A stretch of 64,000 nucleotides of DNA from an uncultured Bacteroidia bacterium (GTDB lineage Bacteria; Bacteroidota; Bacteroidia; Bacteroidales; UBA932), in the NCBI GenBank assembly GCA_902781705.1, contig CACZKE010000011.1:26168-90167 (forward strand), given 5' to 3'. The position numbers and the translations under genes were made by a program. The first letter of the stretch is position 1. Every line of letters starts with the position of its first letter. Under the pieces are notes generated by a model. The model worked only from the letters and a program-made list of their open reading frames with translations, made no database searches and was not told the DNA's origin. Below are positions 37,319 through 45,931 of this stretch, in pieces.

Positions 37319-40300
37319 ATGGATAAACATACGAATGATCCGGACTACCTGTTCGAAGTAAGCTGGGAGGTTTGCAACAAGGTGGGCGGCATCTATACGG
37401 TTGTTGCGACCAAGGCCCTCCACCTGAAATCCCAACTGGGACGTCACCACATCCTGATCGGACCGGATGTCTGGATGCACCGGGCGAGCAATCCCGATTT
37501 CATCGAGGATCCGCTCCTGTTCCGGTCTTGGAAGCAGCAGGCGGCCGCCGAGGGTCTCCGGCTGCGCGTTGGAAAGTGGAACATACCCGGTACTCCCGTC
37601 GCCGTGCTGGTGGACTACAAGACCTTCCTCCCGCAGGCCGACGGAATCCTGACGGATTTCTGGAATGCCTTCGGGGTGGATTCCCTGACCGGCAACTGGG
37701 ATTACAAGGAAGCGGCCGTGTTCGGCTACGTTGCCGGGAAGGTGATCGAAAGTTTCTGGAACTACAACCTCTCGTCAGGCGACCGCGCCGTCGCGCAGTT
37801 CCACGAGTGGCAGACGGGCGCCGGCCTGTTGCAACTCAAGCGGGCGGGCATCCCGGTCGGCACCGTGTTCACCACCCATGCGACGGTGGTGGGACGCTGC
37901 CTGGCCGGCAACAACCTGCACCTGTACGACGACATGGCCTCCTTCGACGGGGACGAGATGGCGCGGCGTTTCAACGTCACCGCCCTCCATTCCCTGGAGA
38001 AGATGGCTGCGCGCGAGGCCGACGTATTCACGACCGTGAGCGAGATCACGGCCAGGGAGTGCGCCCAGTTCCTGGGCCGTCCCGTGGACATCGTGACCCC
38101 CAACGGCTTTGAAAACAGCTTCACGCCCGCTTCGGACGAAGAGTATCAGACCCTGCACGACGCTGCGCGCAAGCGCCTCGTCGAGGTCGCGACGGCGATG
38201 TCCGCGGAGGAGGTCCCCGACAATGCCGTCTTCATCTGCATCGGTGGCCGCTATGAGTTCCGCAACAAAGGAATCGACGTGTTCATCGACGCGCTGGACA
38301 AGCTTAACCGCAGCGGCTACCAGGGCCGCAGCATCCAGGCCTTCATCATGATCCCTTCGGGCCATCACGGTCCGGACCGCGCCCTGGTGGCGAAGCTCGC
38401 CGGGGAAGGGGAGCCGCGCTATCAGACGCAGGTCTCCCACTACCTGATGAATGCCGAATACGACGTCATCACCCGGCGTTTCCGGGAGACCGGCCTCGTG
38501 AATTCCCTCGGTGACAAGGTGAAGGTGTACTTCATCCCGTCGTACCTGAACGGCAACGACGGCGTGTTCAACATGCCGTACTACGACCTGCTGTGCGGGA
38601 TGGACCTCGCCCTGTTCCCGTCCTACTATGAGCCGTGGGGCTACACGCCGCTGGAAGCCCTGGCCTTCCGCGTGCCCACCCTCACCACCAGCCTGGCCGG
38701 CTTCGGCCTCTGGGTCCGGGACCACTACAAGGGTGCCCATCCGGGCATCACCGTCCTGGACCGCGACGATTCCAACTACCACGAAGTGGTGGACGGCGTC
38801 GCGGCGCGCGTGAAGGAGATTGCCGACCTCTCCCTGGAGGAGCGCAACGCCTGCCGCGAGAACGCCCGCGAAGTCGCGCAGATCGCCCTCTGGCAGAACC
38901 AGATCGTCTATTACCGGCAGGCCTACTCCGAGGCGCTCGAGAAAGTGCACAAGGCCCTTCCTACGTACAAAACCAAAGAAAAGACCATCCAATACATGAA
39001 ATCCGAACTCAACAACCCGAGCTGGCGGACCGTCTTGGTGACGCGCCACCTGCCCGCGAAACTCGCTCCCCTTGAAAGACTCGCCAAGAACCTCTGGTGG
39101 TGTTGGAACGAGAGCGCGAAGGACCTCTTCCGTTCCATCGACCCGGACGCCTGGCATGCCTCCGGCCACAACCCGCTGGCGGTGCTGGACACCGTGAGCA
39201 TCAAGCGCTTCAACCAGCTTTGCTCCGACGAGGCCTTCCTCGGCAAGATGGACGCCGTTCTCGCTGAATTCGACGCCTACATGGCCGCCAAGGCGGAGCG
39301 TACCGACCCTTCCATCGCCTACTTCTGCATGGAATACGGCCTGGATACTTCCCTGAAGATCTATTCCGGCGGCCTGGGCATCCTTGCCGGCGACTACCTG
39401 AAGGAAACCTCCGACATGAACGTGAACCTCGTCGCCGTGGGCTTCCTGTACCGTTTCGGCTACTTCACGCAGGTGATTTCCGGCCAGGGCTACCAGGTGG
39501 CGAACTACGACGCGCAGGACTTCCTCAAGGTCCCCGCGACGCCGGTCACCGACGCCGACGGCAACTGGGTCACCACGAGCGTGGCGTTCCCGGGCCGTAC
39601 CATCACCGCCCGTCTGTGGAAGGTGGAGGTGGGCCGTACGGACCTGTACCTGATGGACACCGACTATGAGGCCAATATCCCCGAGGACCGCGAGGTGACC
39701 TACCACCTGTACGGCGGCAACTGGGAGAACCGCCTCAAGCAGGAACTCCTGCTGGGCGTGGGCGGTATCCGCGCCCTCCGCAAACTGGGCATCGACACCC
39801 AGGTGTACCACTGCAACGAAGGCCACGCCGCCTTTACCGGCCTGGAGCGCCTCCGCGAGTACATCGAGAAGGACAACCTCGATTTCTCCGAGGCCTTGGA
39901 GGTCGTCCGCGCCAGCTCCCTCTTCACGACGCACACCCCGGTTCCCGCCGGTCACGACGCCTTTGACGAGGGCATGCTCCGCCAGTACATCGGCCATTAT
40001 CCCGAGCGCCTGAAGGTGGACTGGGAGACGCTGATGTCCCTCGGCAAGGACAACCCCCTGAACCCGGACGAGAAGTTCTCCATGTCCAACCTCGCCGCCA
40101 ACATCTCCCAGAACGTGAACGGCGTATCCATGCTCCATGGCAAGGTGAGCCAGGAAATCTTCTCCCACATGTATCCCGGCTACCTGCCTGAGGAACTGTT
40201 CGTGAGCTATGTCACCAACGGTGTCCACTATCCCACCTGGTGCGCCCCCGAATGGAAGCCCGTCCACGCCCGCGTGTTCGGCGAGGCCTTCCAGACGCAC

Positions 40301-41551
40301 CACTACGACAAGAAATGCTTCGAAGGCATCTACGAGGTCTCCGACGCCGAGGTCTGGGACACCAAGCGCACCCTCAAGCGCAAACTCATCGCCTTCGTCC
40401 GCGAGCGCCTGCAGGACAAGAGCATCTCCAACCATTATTCGCCGGCCGAACTGGTCACCATCCTGGACAACCTCCGGGACGATGTCCTCACCATCGGCTT
40501 CGCGCGCCGCTTTGCGACCTACAAGCGGGCGACGCTCCTGTTCCGTGACCTGGACCGCCTGGACGCCATCGTGAACAACCCGCACCGTCCGGTGCAGTTC
40601 TTCTTCGCCGGCAAGGCCCATCCGGCCGACAAGGCGGGTCAGGACCTGATCAAGCACATCGTGGACATCTCCAAGGATCCCCGCTTCATCGGCAAGATCG
40701 TCTTCGTCCCGGGCTACGACATCACCCTCGCGAAACGGATGGTCCAGGGCGTGGACGTGTGGATGAACAACCCCACGCGCCCGCAGGAAGCCTCCGGCAC
40801 CTCCGGCGAGAAGGCCGCGATGAACGGTACCATGCATTTCTCCGTCCTGGACGGCTGGTGGGTGGAAGGCTACAAGGAAGGCGCCGGCTGGGCCCTCCCG
40901 ATGGAGCGCACCTACGACGACCAGGGCTTCCAGAACGAGCTGGACGCCGCCACGATCTACCAGATCCTCGAGAACGACATCGCACCGGCCTACTACAACG
41001 TGGACCGCACCACCGGCCGCTCGCACGAGTGGATCGGCTATATCAAGAACACCATCGCCAAGGTGGCCTGCAACTTCACGACCAACCGGATGCTCACCGA
41101 CTACATGGACCAGTACTACGCCCCGCAGGCGAAGCGCGCCACCCTCGTGAAAGCCGACGACTTCAAGGTCGCCCGCGAGATCGCGGCCTGGAAGAAGCAC
41201 GTGCGCCGCAGCTGGAACGACGTCCAGGTCATCTCCCGCACCGAGCCGCAGGCATCCTACGACATCTCCGAGAAGAACCCGCTCCACAGCGAGATCGTCC
41301 TGAACCTCGGCGACCTGGATCCTGAGAACGTGGGCGTGGAACTCGTGTTCGCCCAGACGGACATCCACGGCCAGCTCCACATCGACCAGGTCAACGAGCT
41401 CCAGGTGGTGGAGGCCCAGGACGGCACGGCCCGCTACGCCGTGGACGTCATGCCGGCTACGACCGGTGCCTACCAGGTGGGCCTGCGCATCTTCGCGAAG
41501 CACCCGCTGCTCCCGCACCGCCAGGACTTCGAGTGCGTGAAGTGGATCTAA
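37319..41551 (+). CDS. glycogen synthase (GT3) - alpha-glucan phosphorylase (GT35) fusion
   Basis: A 1410-residue single open frame. Residues 1-555 are a eukaryotic-type GT3 synthase (FEVSWEVCNKVGGIYTVVAT, FTTHATVVGRCLAG, FPSYYEPWGYTPLEALAF). After a short linker, a phosphorylase begins at about 560 with the N-terminal DUF3417 module (LVTRHLPAKLAPLERLAKNL), then SIAYFCMEYGLDTSLKIYSGGLG and the PLP lysine K1165 in EASGTSGEKAAMNG. Synthesis and breakdown of glycogen are thus joined in one polypeptide. No frameshift or internal stop is present. It is the last gene of the cluster. Confidence 0.92.
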   Translation: MDKHTNDPDYLFEVSWEVCNKVGGIYTVVATKALHLKSQLGRHHILIGPDVWMHRASNPDFIEDPLLFRSWKQQAAAEGLRLRVGKWNIPGTPVAVLVDYKTFLPQADGILTDFWNAFGVDSLTGNWDYKEAAVFGYVAGKVIESFWNYNLSSGDRAVAQFHEWQTGAGLLQLKRAGIPVGTVFTTHATVVGRCLAGNNLHLYDDMASFDGDEMARRFNVTALHSLEKMAAREADVFTTVSEITARECAQFLGRPVDIVTPNGFENSFTPASDEEYQTLHDAARKRLVEVATAMSAEEVPDNAVFICIGGRYEFRNKGIDVFIDALDKLNRSGYQGRSIQAFIMIPSGHHGPDRALVAKLAGEGEPRYQTQVSHYLMNAEYDVITRRFRETGLVNSLGDKVKVYFIPSYLNGNDGVFNMPYYDLLCGMDLALFPSYYEPWGYTPLEALAFRVPTLTTSLAGFGLWVRDHYKGAHPGITVLDRDDSNYHEVVDGVAARVKEIADLSLEERNACRENAREVAQIALWQNQIVYYRQAYSEALEKVHKALPTYKTKEKTIQYMKSELNNPSWRTVLVTRHLPAKLAPLERLAKNLWWCWNESAKDLFRSIDPDAWHASGHNPLAVLDTVSIKRFNQLCSDEAFLGKMDAVLAEFDAYMAAKAERTDPSIAYFCMEYGLDTSLKIYSGGLGILAGDYLKETSDMNVNLVAVGFLYRFGYFTQVISGQGYQVANYDAQDFLKVPATPVTDADGNWVTTSVAFPGRTITARLWKVEVGRTDLYLMDTDYEANIPEDREVTYHLYGGNWENRLKQELLLGVGGIRALRKLGIDTQVYHCNEGHAAFTGLERLREYIEKDNLDFSEALEVVRASSLFTTHTPVPAGHDAFDEGMLRQYIGHYPERLKVDWETLMSLGKDNPLNPDEKFSMSNLAANISQNVNGVSMLHGKVSQEIFSHMYPGYLPEELFVSYVTNGVHYPTWCAPEWKPVHARVFGEAFQTHHYDKKCFEGIYEVSDAEVWDTKRTLKRKLIAFVRERLQDKSISNHYSPAELVTILDNLRDDVLTIGFARRFATYKRATLLFRDLDRLDAIVNNPHRPVQFFFAGKAHPADKAGQDLIKHIVDISKDPRFIGKIVFVPGYDITLAKRMVQGVDVWMNNPTRPQEASGTSGEKAAMNGTMHFSVLDGWWVEGYKEGAGWALPMERTYDDQGFQNELDAATIYQILENDIAPAYYNVDRTTGRSHEWIGYIKNTIAKVACNFTTNRMLTDYMDQYYAPQAKRATLVKADDFKVAREIAAWKKHVRRSWNDVQVISRTEPQASYDISEKNPLHSEIVLNLGDLDPENVGVELVFAQTDIHGQLHIDQVNELQVVEAQDGTARYAVDVMPATTGAYQVGLRIFAKHPLLPHRQDFECVKWI

Positions 41552-41565
41552 TGCCCGAAGTAACC

Positions 41566-41593
41566 TTGTCATCCTGAACGAAGTGAAGGATCT
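41566..41593 (+). repeat. family A-like repeat variant abutting the ribF start codon
   Basis: A 28-nt element (TTGTCATCCTGAACG, then AAGTGAAGGATCT) ends at the base before the ribF ATG and takes up the place of its ribosome binding region. It is a diverged form of the repeat in metG, dnaX, lptB and ileS. Confidence 0.7.
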
Positions 41594-42571
41594 ATGATTG
41601 CGACGACAGGATTCTTTGACGGTGTCCACTGCGGGCACCGTCTTGTGATTGACCGGCTTGTCTCCCTGGCCCATGCGCGGGGAGACGAGTCCCTTGTCGT
41701 CACCTTCTGGCCCCACCCGCGGGCCGTCCTCCAGGACGGTGCCCGGGAACTGCGCCTCCTCTCCACCCTGGAAGAGAAGAAATCCCTGCTGCATGGCCTG
41801 GGCGTGGACCGCGTGGAAGTCCTCGACTTCACCCGCCGCTTCGCCTCCCTGACCGCCGGGCAGTACCTCCGGGACATCCTCCAGGCCCGCTTCGGCGTCA
41901 CCACCCTCCTCATGGGCTACGACAACCGCCTCGGCTCCGACCGCCTCACGGCCGCCGACCTGGAAACCGTGGCTCAAGGGCTTGGTATGGAACTTATTGT
42001 TGCCGGAATGCGGCCTTTGGGTACAGACATCCCAGAACCGTCGTCTCCGACGACCCCTCCCATCGCAAGCGATGGGCCCCTCCCTCTTATGTGGCCGAGG
42101 GTGGCCACAGGTTCTGGGATGTCTGTACCCAAAGGCCTTCCCGTATCATCGACCAGGATTCGCAATGCCCTGGAAATCGGCGATATAGCAGCCGCCAATG
42201 GGATGCTGGGGTACGGGTATGCGCTGGAAGGCGTGGTCGTGGCGGGGAACCGGCTGGGGCGGACCATCGGGTTTCCGACGGCGAACATGAAACTGTACGA
42301 ACCGCTCAAACTCATTCCCGCCCGCGGCGTGTATGCGGTGCAGGTCGATGTCCTCGGGGAGACCTACCGCGGCATGACCAACATCGGCGTGCGTCCCACC
42401 GTGGGTGGCACCGTCCCCACCATCGAAACCCACATCCTGGACTTCAGCGAAGACATCTACGGCCTTCCCCTGCGGATCACCTTCCTCCGCCGCATCCGCA
42501 ACGAGGTCCGCTTCCCCTCCCTGGACGCCCTGAAGGCCCAGCTGGAAAATGACCGCGAGGCTTGCCGTTAA
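41594..42571 (+). CDS. ribF: bifunctional riboflavin kinase/FAD synthetase with palindromic insert
   Basis: A 325-residue enzyme converting riboflavin to FMN and FAD. The adenylyltransferase domain shows TGFFDGVHCGHR and VSSTRIRNAL; the flavokinase domain shows GNRLGRTIGFPTANMKL and YRGMTNIGVRPTVGG. Residues about 140-182 are a palindrome-derived insert (42012-42137), replacing the short loop that normally precedes the SSTRIR motif. The start abuts a repeat rather than a recognisable leader. Confidence 0.92.
   Translation: MIATTGFFDGVHCGHRLVIDRLVSLAHARGDESLVVTFWPHPRAVLQDGARELRLLSTLEEKKSLLHGLGVDRVEVLDFTRRFASLTAGQYLRDILQARFGVTTLLMGYDNRLGSDRLTAADLETVAQGLGMELIVAGMRPLGTDIPEPSSPTTPPIASDGPLPLMWPRVATGSGMSVPKGLPVSSTRIRNALEIGDIAAANGMLGYGYALEGVVVAGNRLGRTIGFPTANMKLYEPLKLIPARGVYAVQVDVLGETYRGMTNIGVRPTVGGTVPTIETHILDFSEDIYGLPLRITFLRRIRNEVRFPSLDALKAQLENDREACR
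42012..42137. repeat. cloverleaf-like palindromic insert in ribF (family C)
   Basis: Perfect 28-bp inverted arms (42012-42039 and 42110-42137) enclose 70 nt with three hairpins: GTCGTC-TCC-GACGAC (42040-42054), CCCATCGC-AA-GCGATGGG (42059-42076) and GTGGCC/GGCCAC (42091-42108). All 126 nt are translated in frame (126 is divisible by 3), adding 42 residues. Confidence 0.9.
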
Positions 42572-42592
42572 TCAAAAAAATCGCTATCTTTG
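42562..42592 (+). promoter_or_regulatory. greA promoter
   Basis: TTG (42562-42564), a 20-nt spacer and TATCTTTG (42585-42592), overlapping the ribF 3' end. It leaves a leader of about 95 nt before greA. Confidence 0.75.
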
Positions 42593-42605
42593 CAAACACT
42601 ACAGG

Positions 42606-42639
42606 CGGCGACCGGGTTCACGGTCGTCGGCTGCTTTTT
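42606..42639 (+). terminator. terminator-like hairpin in the greA leader
   Basis: A 9-bp stem with one G-U pair (42606-42614 with 42621-42629), loop GGTTCA, then GCTGCTTTTT. It lies between the greA promoter and the gene, so it would attenuate greA rather than end ribF only. A second small GC hairpin (CCCC..GGGG near 42647-42656) follows. Confidence 0.55.
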
Positions 42640-42693
42640 AGTTGCGCCCCCGAGGGGCCGGTAATGGATATAAACATACAAAAACGATAAACT

Positions 42694-43161
42694 ATGGCAA
42701 TCGAGTACATGACCCAGGCGGGTCTGGACAAGCTGAAGAAGGACCTGGCCGACGCATTGGCCCAGCGTCCGGTGATCTCCGCGGCCATCGCGGAGGCGCG
42801 GGAGAAGGGCGACCTCTCCGAGAATGCGGAATATGATGCTGCGCGCGATGCGCAGGGCCTCCTGGAGGTCAAGATCGCCCGCTTGAAGGAGAAAGTGGCG
42901 AACGCCCGCGTAATCGACGAGTCCAAACTCTCCGCCGACACCGTGCAGCTCCTCTCGAAGGTGCAGGTGGAGAACCTCGCCAACAAGATGAAGATGCAGT
43001 TCCAGATCGTGGGCGAGACCGAGGCGGACTTCTCCAAGGGCCTGCTGTCTGCATCCACCCCCATCGGCAAGGCCCTCATCGGCCACGCCAAGGGCGAGAC
43101 CGTGGAAGCGAAGGTCCCGAGCGGCATCATGAAATTCAAGATCCTGGACATTTCCCTGTAA
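42694..43161 (+). CDS. greA: transcription elongation factor GreA
   Basis: A 155-residue factor that rescues backtracked RNA polymerase. The N-terminal coiled coil carries the acidic tip (AREKGDLSENAEYDAARDAQ). The C-terminal FKBP-like domain ends with LIGHAKGETVEAKVPSG. It starts 5 nt before the HIT gene region and is expressed from a promoter with a structured leader. Confidence 0.95.
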   Translation: MAIEYMTQAGLDKLKKDLADALAQRPVISAAIAEAREKGDLSENAEYDAARDAQGLLEVKIARLKEKVANARVIDESKLSADTVQLLSKVQVENLANKMKMQFQIVGETEADFSKGLLSASTPIGKALIGHAKGETVEAKVPSGIMKFKILDISL

Positions 43162-43166
43162 AAGGT

Positions 43167-43571
43167 ATGGCTACCATTTTCACCCGTATCGCGAAGGGCG
43201 AGATCCCTTCCTACAAGTGCGCGGAGAACGAAGACTTCTACGCATTCCTGGACATCGCCCCGATGGCCAAGGGACACACCCTCGTCATCCCCAAGCATGT
43301 GGAGGACGACTATCTGTTCCACCTGGACGAGAAAACCTACGAAGGGCTGATGAAGTTCGCCCGTGAGGTCGCCATTGCCATCGGCAAGGCCGTTCCGTGC
43401 CAGCGCGTGGGTGTCGCCGTCCTCGGGATGGAAGTCCCGCACACGCACATCCACCTGGTGCCCCTCCAGAGCGAGGCGGACATGGACTTCCGCAAGCCCA
43501 AACTCCAGGTCGCCCCGGAGGAAATGAAAGCCATCGCCGACGCCATCCTTGCCGCGTATGAAAATCGTTAG
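43167..43571 (+). CDS. HIT family nucleotide hydrolase
   Basis: A 134-residue Hint-branch protein with the histidine triad HTHIHLVPL and the N-terminal FTRIAKGEIPSYK. It probably hydrolyses AMP-linked phosphoramidates. It lies 5 nt after greA and overlaps the next gene by 14 nt. Confidence 0.92.
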   Translation: MATIFTRIAKGEIPSYKCAENEDFYAFLDIAPMAKGHTLVIPKHVEDDYLFHLDEKTYEGLMKFAREVAIAIGKAVPCQRVGVAVLGMEVPHTHIHLVPLQSEADMDFRKPKLQVAPEEMKAIADAILAAYENR

Positions 43572-44670
43572 AATCCTCACTGCCGCCGCTGCGGCCCTTC
43601 TTCTCGCCGCCTGCGGCCCCAAGACCGTCATCGACGGCACCCTGAAGGACAAGGCCGATGCGCCTGTCATCGTCAAACTCCTGGATGTCAGCAAGTACCA
43701 GGTCCTGGATACCGTGAAAACGAACGCTTCCGGCGCCTTCTCCTACAACGTGGAACTCCCGTCCGAGAACCCGGAATTCATCTATCTGTTCTACGGTGAC
43801 CGGAAGGTGGCGTCGCTCCTGCTGAAGCCCGGCGACCGCGTGAAAGTGACGGCCGACACCCTGGGCAACTACTCCGTGGAAGGCTCCGACGAGTCCGTCC
43901 TCCTGCAGAATGTGGAGAACGAGTATGCGCAGTTCCTCGTGGACATGAACCGCTTCGCTTCCAGCGAGGCCCCGGATGCCAATGCCGAACTCTCCCGCCG
44001 CTATGTGGACTACTACCGCCGCAGTACCCGCTACGTCCTGGAGCACCCGAAGTCCCTGACCGCCGTGCCGGTCCTCTTCCAGCGGGTCAACGAGAACCTC
44101 GCCGTGTTCGACCAGCCCACCGACGGCATCCTCTTCCAGAGCATCAGCGACTCCCTGAAGACCGTCTATCCCGACTCCCGCTACGTGAAGGCCCTCGCCA
44201 AGGAGGCCTCCCGCCGCAACAACGCCTTGGAGATCGGCCACGCCCTGGAGACGGCCGGCGAGATCGGTTACTTCGACATCGACCTCCCGACGACCGACGG
44301 CTCCCGGAAGAAACTCTCCGAGGTGGACGCCAAGGTCGTGATGCTCTACTTCTGGGCGACGACCGCCGAGCAGAAGATGTTCAACATGGACGCCCTCATC
44401 CCGCTGTACGACGAATTCCACGGCCGTGGCTTCGAAATCTACGCCGTGTCCCTGGACGTGGACAAGACCGCCTGGGGCTCCGCCGTCCGGAATCAGCAAC
44501 TCCCTTGGGTCAATGTCTGCGACACCCGCGGGAACACCTCGCCTTACATCGGCATGTACGGCCTCACCAGCCTGCCTACGGCCTACTTCCTCGTGAACGG
44601 CGAACTGGACGGCACCGCGAACGTCACCGACGCCGCGTCCATCCGGAAGTACCTGAATTCCAGACTTTAA
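43558..44670 (+). CDS. thioredoxin-fold lipoprotein lacking the CxxC motif
   Basis: A 370-residue lipoprotein (MKIVRILTAAAAALLLAAC, acylated Cys19). It has an N-terminal DUF4369-like domain (about 25-130), a helical middle, and a C-terminal TlpA/AhpC-like thioredoxin fold. The redox site where WCxxC is expected reads YFWATTAEQKMFNMD, with no cysteines. The cis-proline segment SLPTAYFLVNG is kept. It is therefore probably not a disulfide oxidoreductase and may bind partners instead. It overlaps tsaB tail-to-tail by 4 bp. Confidence 0.8.
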   Translation: MKIVRILTAAAAALLLAACGPKTVIDGTLKDKADAPVIVKLLDVSKYQVLDTVKTNASGAFSYNVELPSENPEFIYLFYGDRKVASLLLKPGDRVKVTADTLGNYSVEGSDESVLLQNVENEYAQFLVDMNRFASSEAPDANAELSRRYVDYYRRSTRYVLEHPKSLTAVPVLFQRVNENLAVFDQPTDGILFQSISDSLKTVYPDSRYVKALAKEASRRNNALEIGHALETAGEIGYFDIDLPTTDGSRKKLSEVDAKVVMLYFWATTAEQKMFNMDALIPLYDEFHGRGFEIYAVSLDVDKTAWGSAVRNQQLPWVNVCDTRGNTSPYIGMYGLTSLPTAYFLVNGELDGTANVTDAASIRKYLNSRL

Positions 44671-45359
44671 AACAATTTCTTGCGACTGACCGTCGCGACG
44701 AAGTCCTTGAGATAGAACGGTTCGAAGTACGCTACGTCTTCGAACCGTTTTTCGTTATAGGCGACCTCGGCGAGGGGCGCCATGGCGCGTGCGTCGGGGT
44801 AGGCCTCGGCGAAGAAAGCGTTGCCGGAGGTGAGGACCTCGCGGCACTTGAGGGCGCCGTCGCCGATGAAAAGGACAGGTCCCTCGGCAAGCTGCGCCTC
44901 GAAACCGGAAGCGTCCACGACGACCGGCTCCGTCTCCGTGAGTTGCTGCCCGTCGGGGGTGAAAACGGCGGTGTACACTTCCATACGGCGGGCGTCGACC
45001 ATGGGCACGATGTAACGGCAACCTTCCGGGACCACGCCCAGCCGGTGCGCTTCGCTCACGAGCGTGTCCAGCGTGCCGACGGACAACAGGGGAATCCCGC
45101 CGCCGAAGCAGAGTCCCTTCGCCGTGGACACACCCACCCGCAGGCCGGTGTAGGAACCGGGGCCACGGCCCACGCAGACGGCATCCAAGTCCTTGACGGA
45201 CAGTCCTTTTTCCTGCAGGACTTCCTGCACGTAAGGGGCGGTGAGAGAGGCTTGCATACGGGGTTCGTCACACACGCGGAAAGCGGTGACGGTGCCGTCC
45301 TCCGAAAGGGCGGTGGAGAGCCGGGCGGTAGCGGTTTCGATGAGAAGGATCCTGGCCAT
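44667..45359 (-). CDS. tsaB: tRNA threonylcarbamoyladenosine biosynthesis protein TsaB
   Basis: A 230-residue ASKHA-fold protein (LLIETATARLSTALSEDG, VGRGPGSYTGLRVGVSTAKGL) that partners TsaD in t6A synthesis on tRNAs reading ANN codons. The length is standard. It is transcribed after cvpA (6 nt gap). Confidence 0.92.
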   Translation of the reverse strand: MARILLIETATARLSTALSEDGTVTAFRVCDEPRMQASLTAPYVQEVLQEKGLSVKDLDAVCVGRGPGSYTGLRVGVSTAKGLCFGGGIPLLSVGTLDTLVSEAHRLGVVPEGCRYIVPMVDARRMEVYTAVFTPDGQQLTETEPVVVDASGFEAQLAEGPVLFIGDGALKCREVLTSGNAFFAEAYPDARAMAPLAEVAYNEKRFEDVAYFEPFYLKDFVATVSRKKLF

Positions 45360-45365
45360 GGGCGA

Positions 45366-45860
45366 TCAGGCTTTGAAGAAGAGCCCCTTGAGGTAGGGGA
45401 ATACCAGATAAGACAGGTCCCGCAGGGAGGAATAGACGATGGATCCGTCCAGTACCTCGGGCTTCACGAGGCCGAACTTGAGGTTCACCGTGTCGAACAG
45501 GATGATGAAGACGCCGATGACGAGGGCGTTCACCGCCAGGGCGAACACCAGGCCCAGCGTCTTGTCCAGCCAGCCCAGCATGGCGATCTCGAATACTTTG
45601 GTGAGGAGTTTCGCCACCAGGACCACGGCCAGGCTGATCACGATGAGGATCGCCACGAAGGCAATGATGCTGAGCATCCGTTCGGAGACGTCCAGGTAGG
45701 GTTTGAGCCAGGTGCAGACGAGCGAAGAGAAGCGGAAGGCCGCCCAGACGCTCAGGACGACGCCCGCGAGGGCCAGGGCCTGCTCCAGGAAACCCTTTGA
45801 TAAACCGCGGATTATTCCGGGTACGAAGCAGACGAGGAGGATGATGTCGAGTGTTGCCAT
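45366..45860 (-). CDS. CvpA family membrane protein
   Basis: A 164-residue protein with four predicted transmembrane helices (LDIILLVCFVPGIIRGLSKG, ALALAGVVLSVWAAF, LSIIAFVAILIVISLAVVLV, FALAVNALVIGVFIILF). This matches the CvpA/colicin V production family, linked to envelope homeostasis. It starts the cvpA-tsaB unit. Confidence 0.88.
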   Translation of the reverse strand: MATLDIILLVCFVPGIIRGLSKGFLEQALALAGVVLSVWAAFRFSSLVCTWLKPYLDVSERMLSIIAFVAILIVISLAVVLVAKLLTKVFEIAMLGWLDKTLGLVFALAVNALVIGVFIILFDTVNLKFGLVKPEVLDGSIVYSSLRDLSYLVFPYLKGLFFKA

Positions 45861-45884
45861 TGTTGCGGAAAATGCTTATCTTTG
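45854..45884 (+). promoter_or_regulatory. ileS promoter
   Basis: TTG (45854-45856), 20 nt, TATCTTTG (45877-45884), a full consensus. The -33 box lies within the start of cvpA on the other strand. Confidence 0.75.
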
Positions 45885-45902
45885 CATCCTAAATTGCGCA
45901 TA

Positions 45903-45931
45903 CAAAATTAGACAAAAAATATGACATTCAA
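45903..45931 (-). promoter_or_regulatory. cvpA-tsaB promoter
   Basis: The minus strand reads TAATTTTG (45903-45910) with TTG (45929-45931) 18 nt upstream, inside the first codons of ileS. The two divergent promoters overlap so that their transcripts start across each other. Confidence 0.6.

Noticed and set aside
37319-41551. Two separate genes joined by a sequencing error
   Set aside because: The frame is continuous with a sensible linker and both domains complete. An ATG at 38996 could be an internal start, but no stop separates the halves; coverage data would settle it.
37775-41977. 1400-residue open frame antisense to the glycogen fusion gene
   Set aside because: Val/Asp/Gly/His-rich composition with no domain signal; antisense open frames of this kind arise from the high-GC third positions of the real gene. 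The same holds for those opposite recQ, dnaG, metG, the histidine kinase and ileS.
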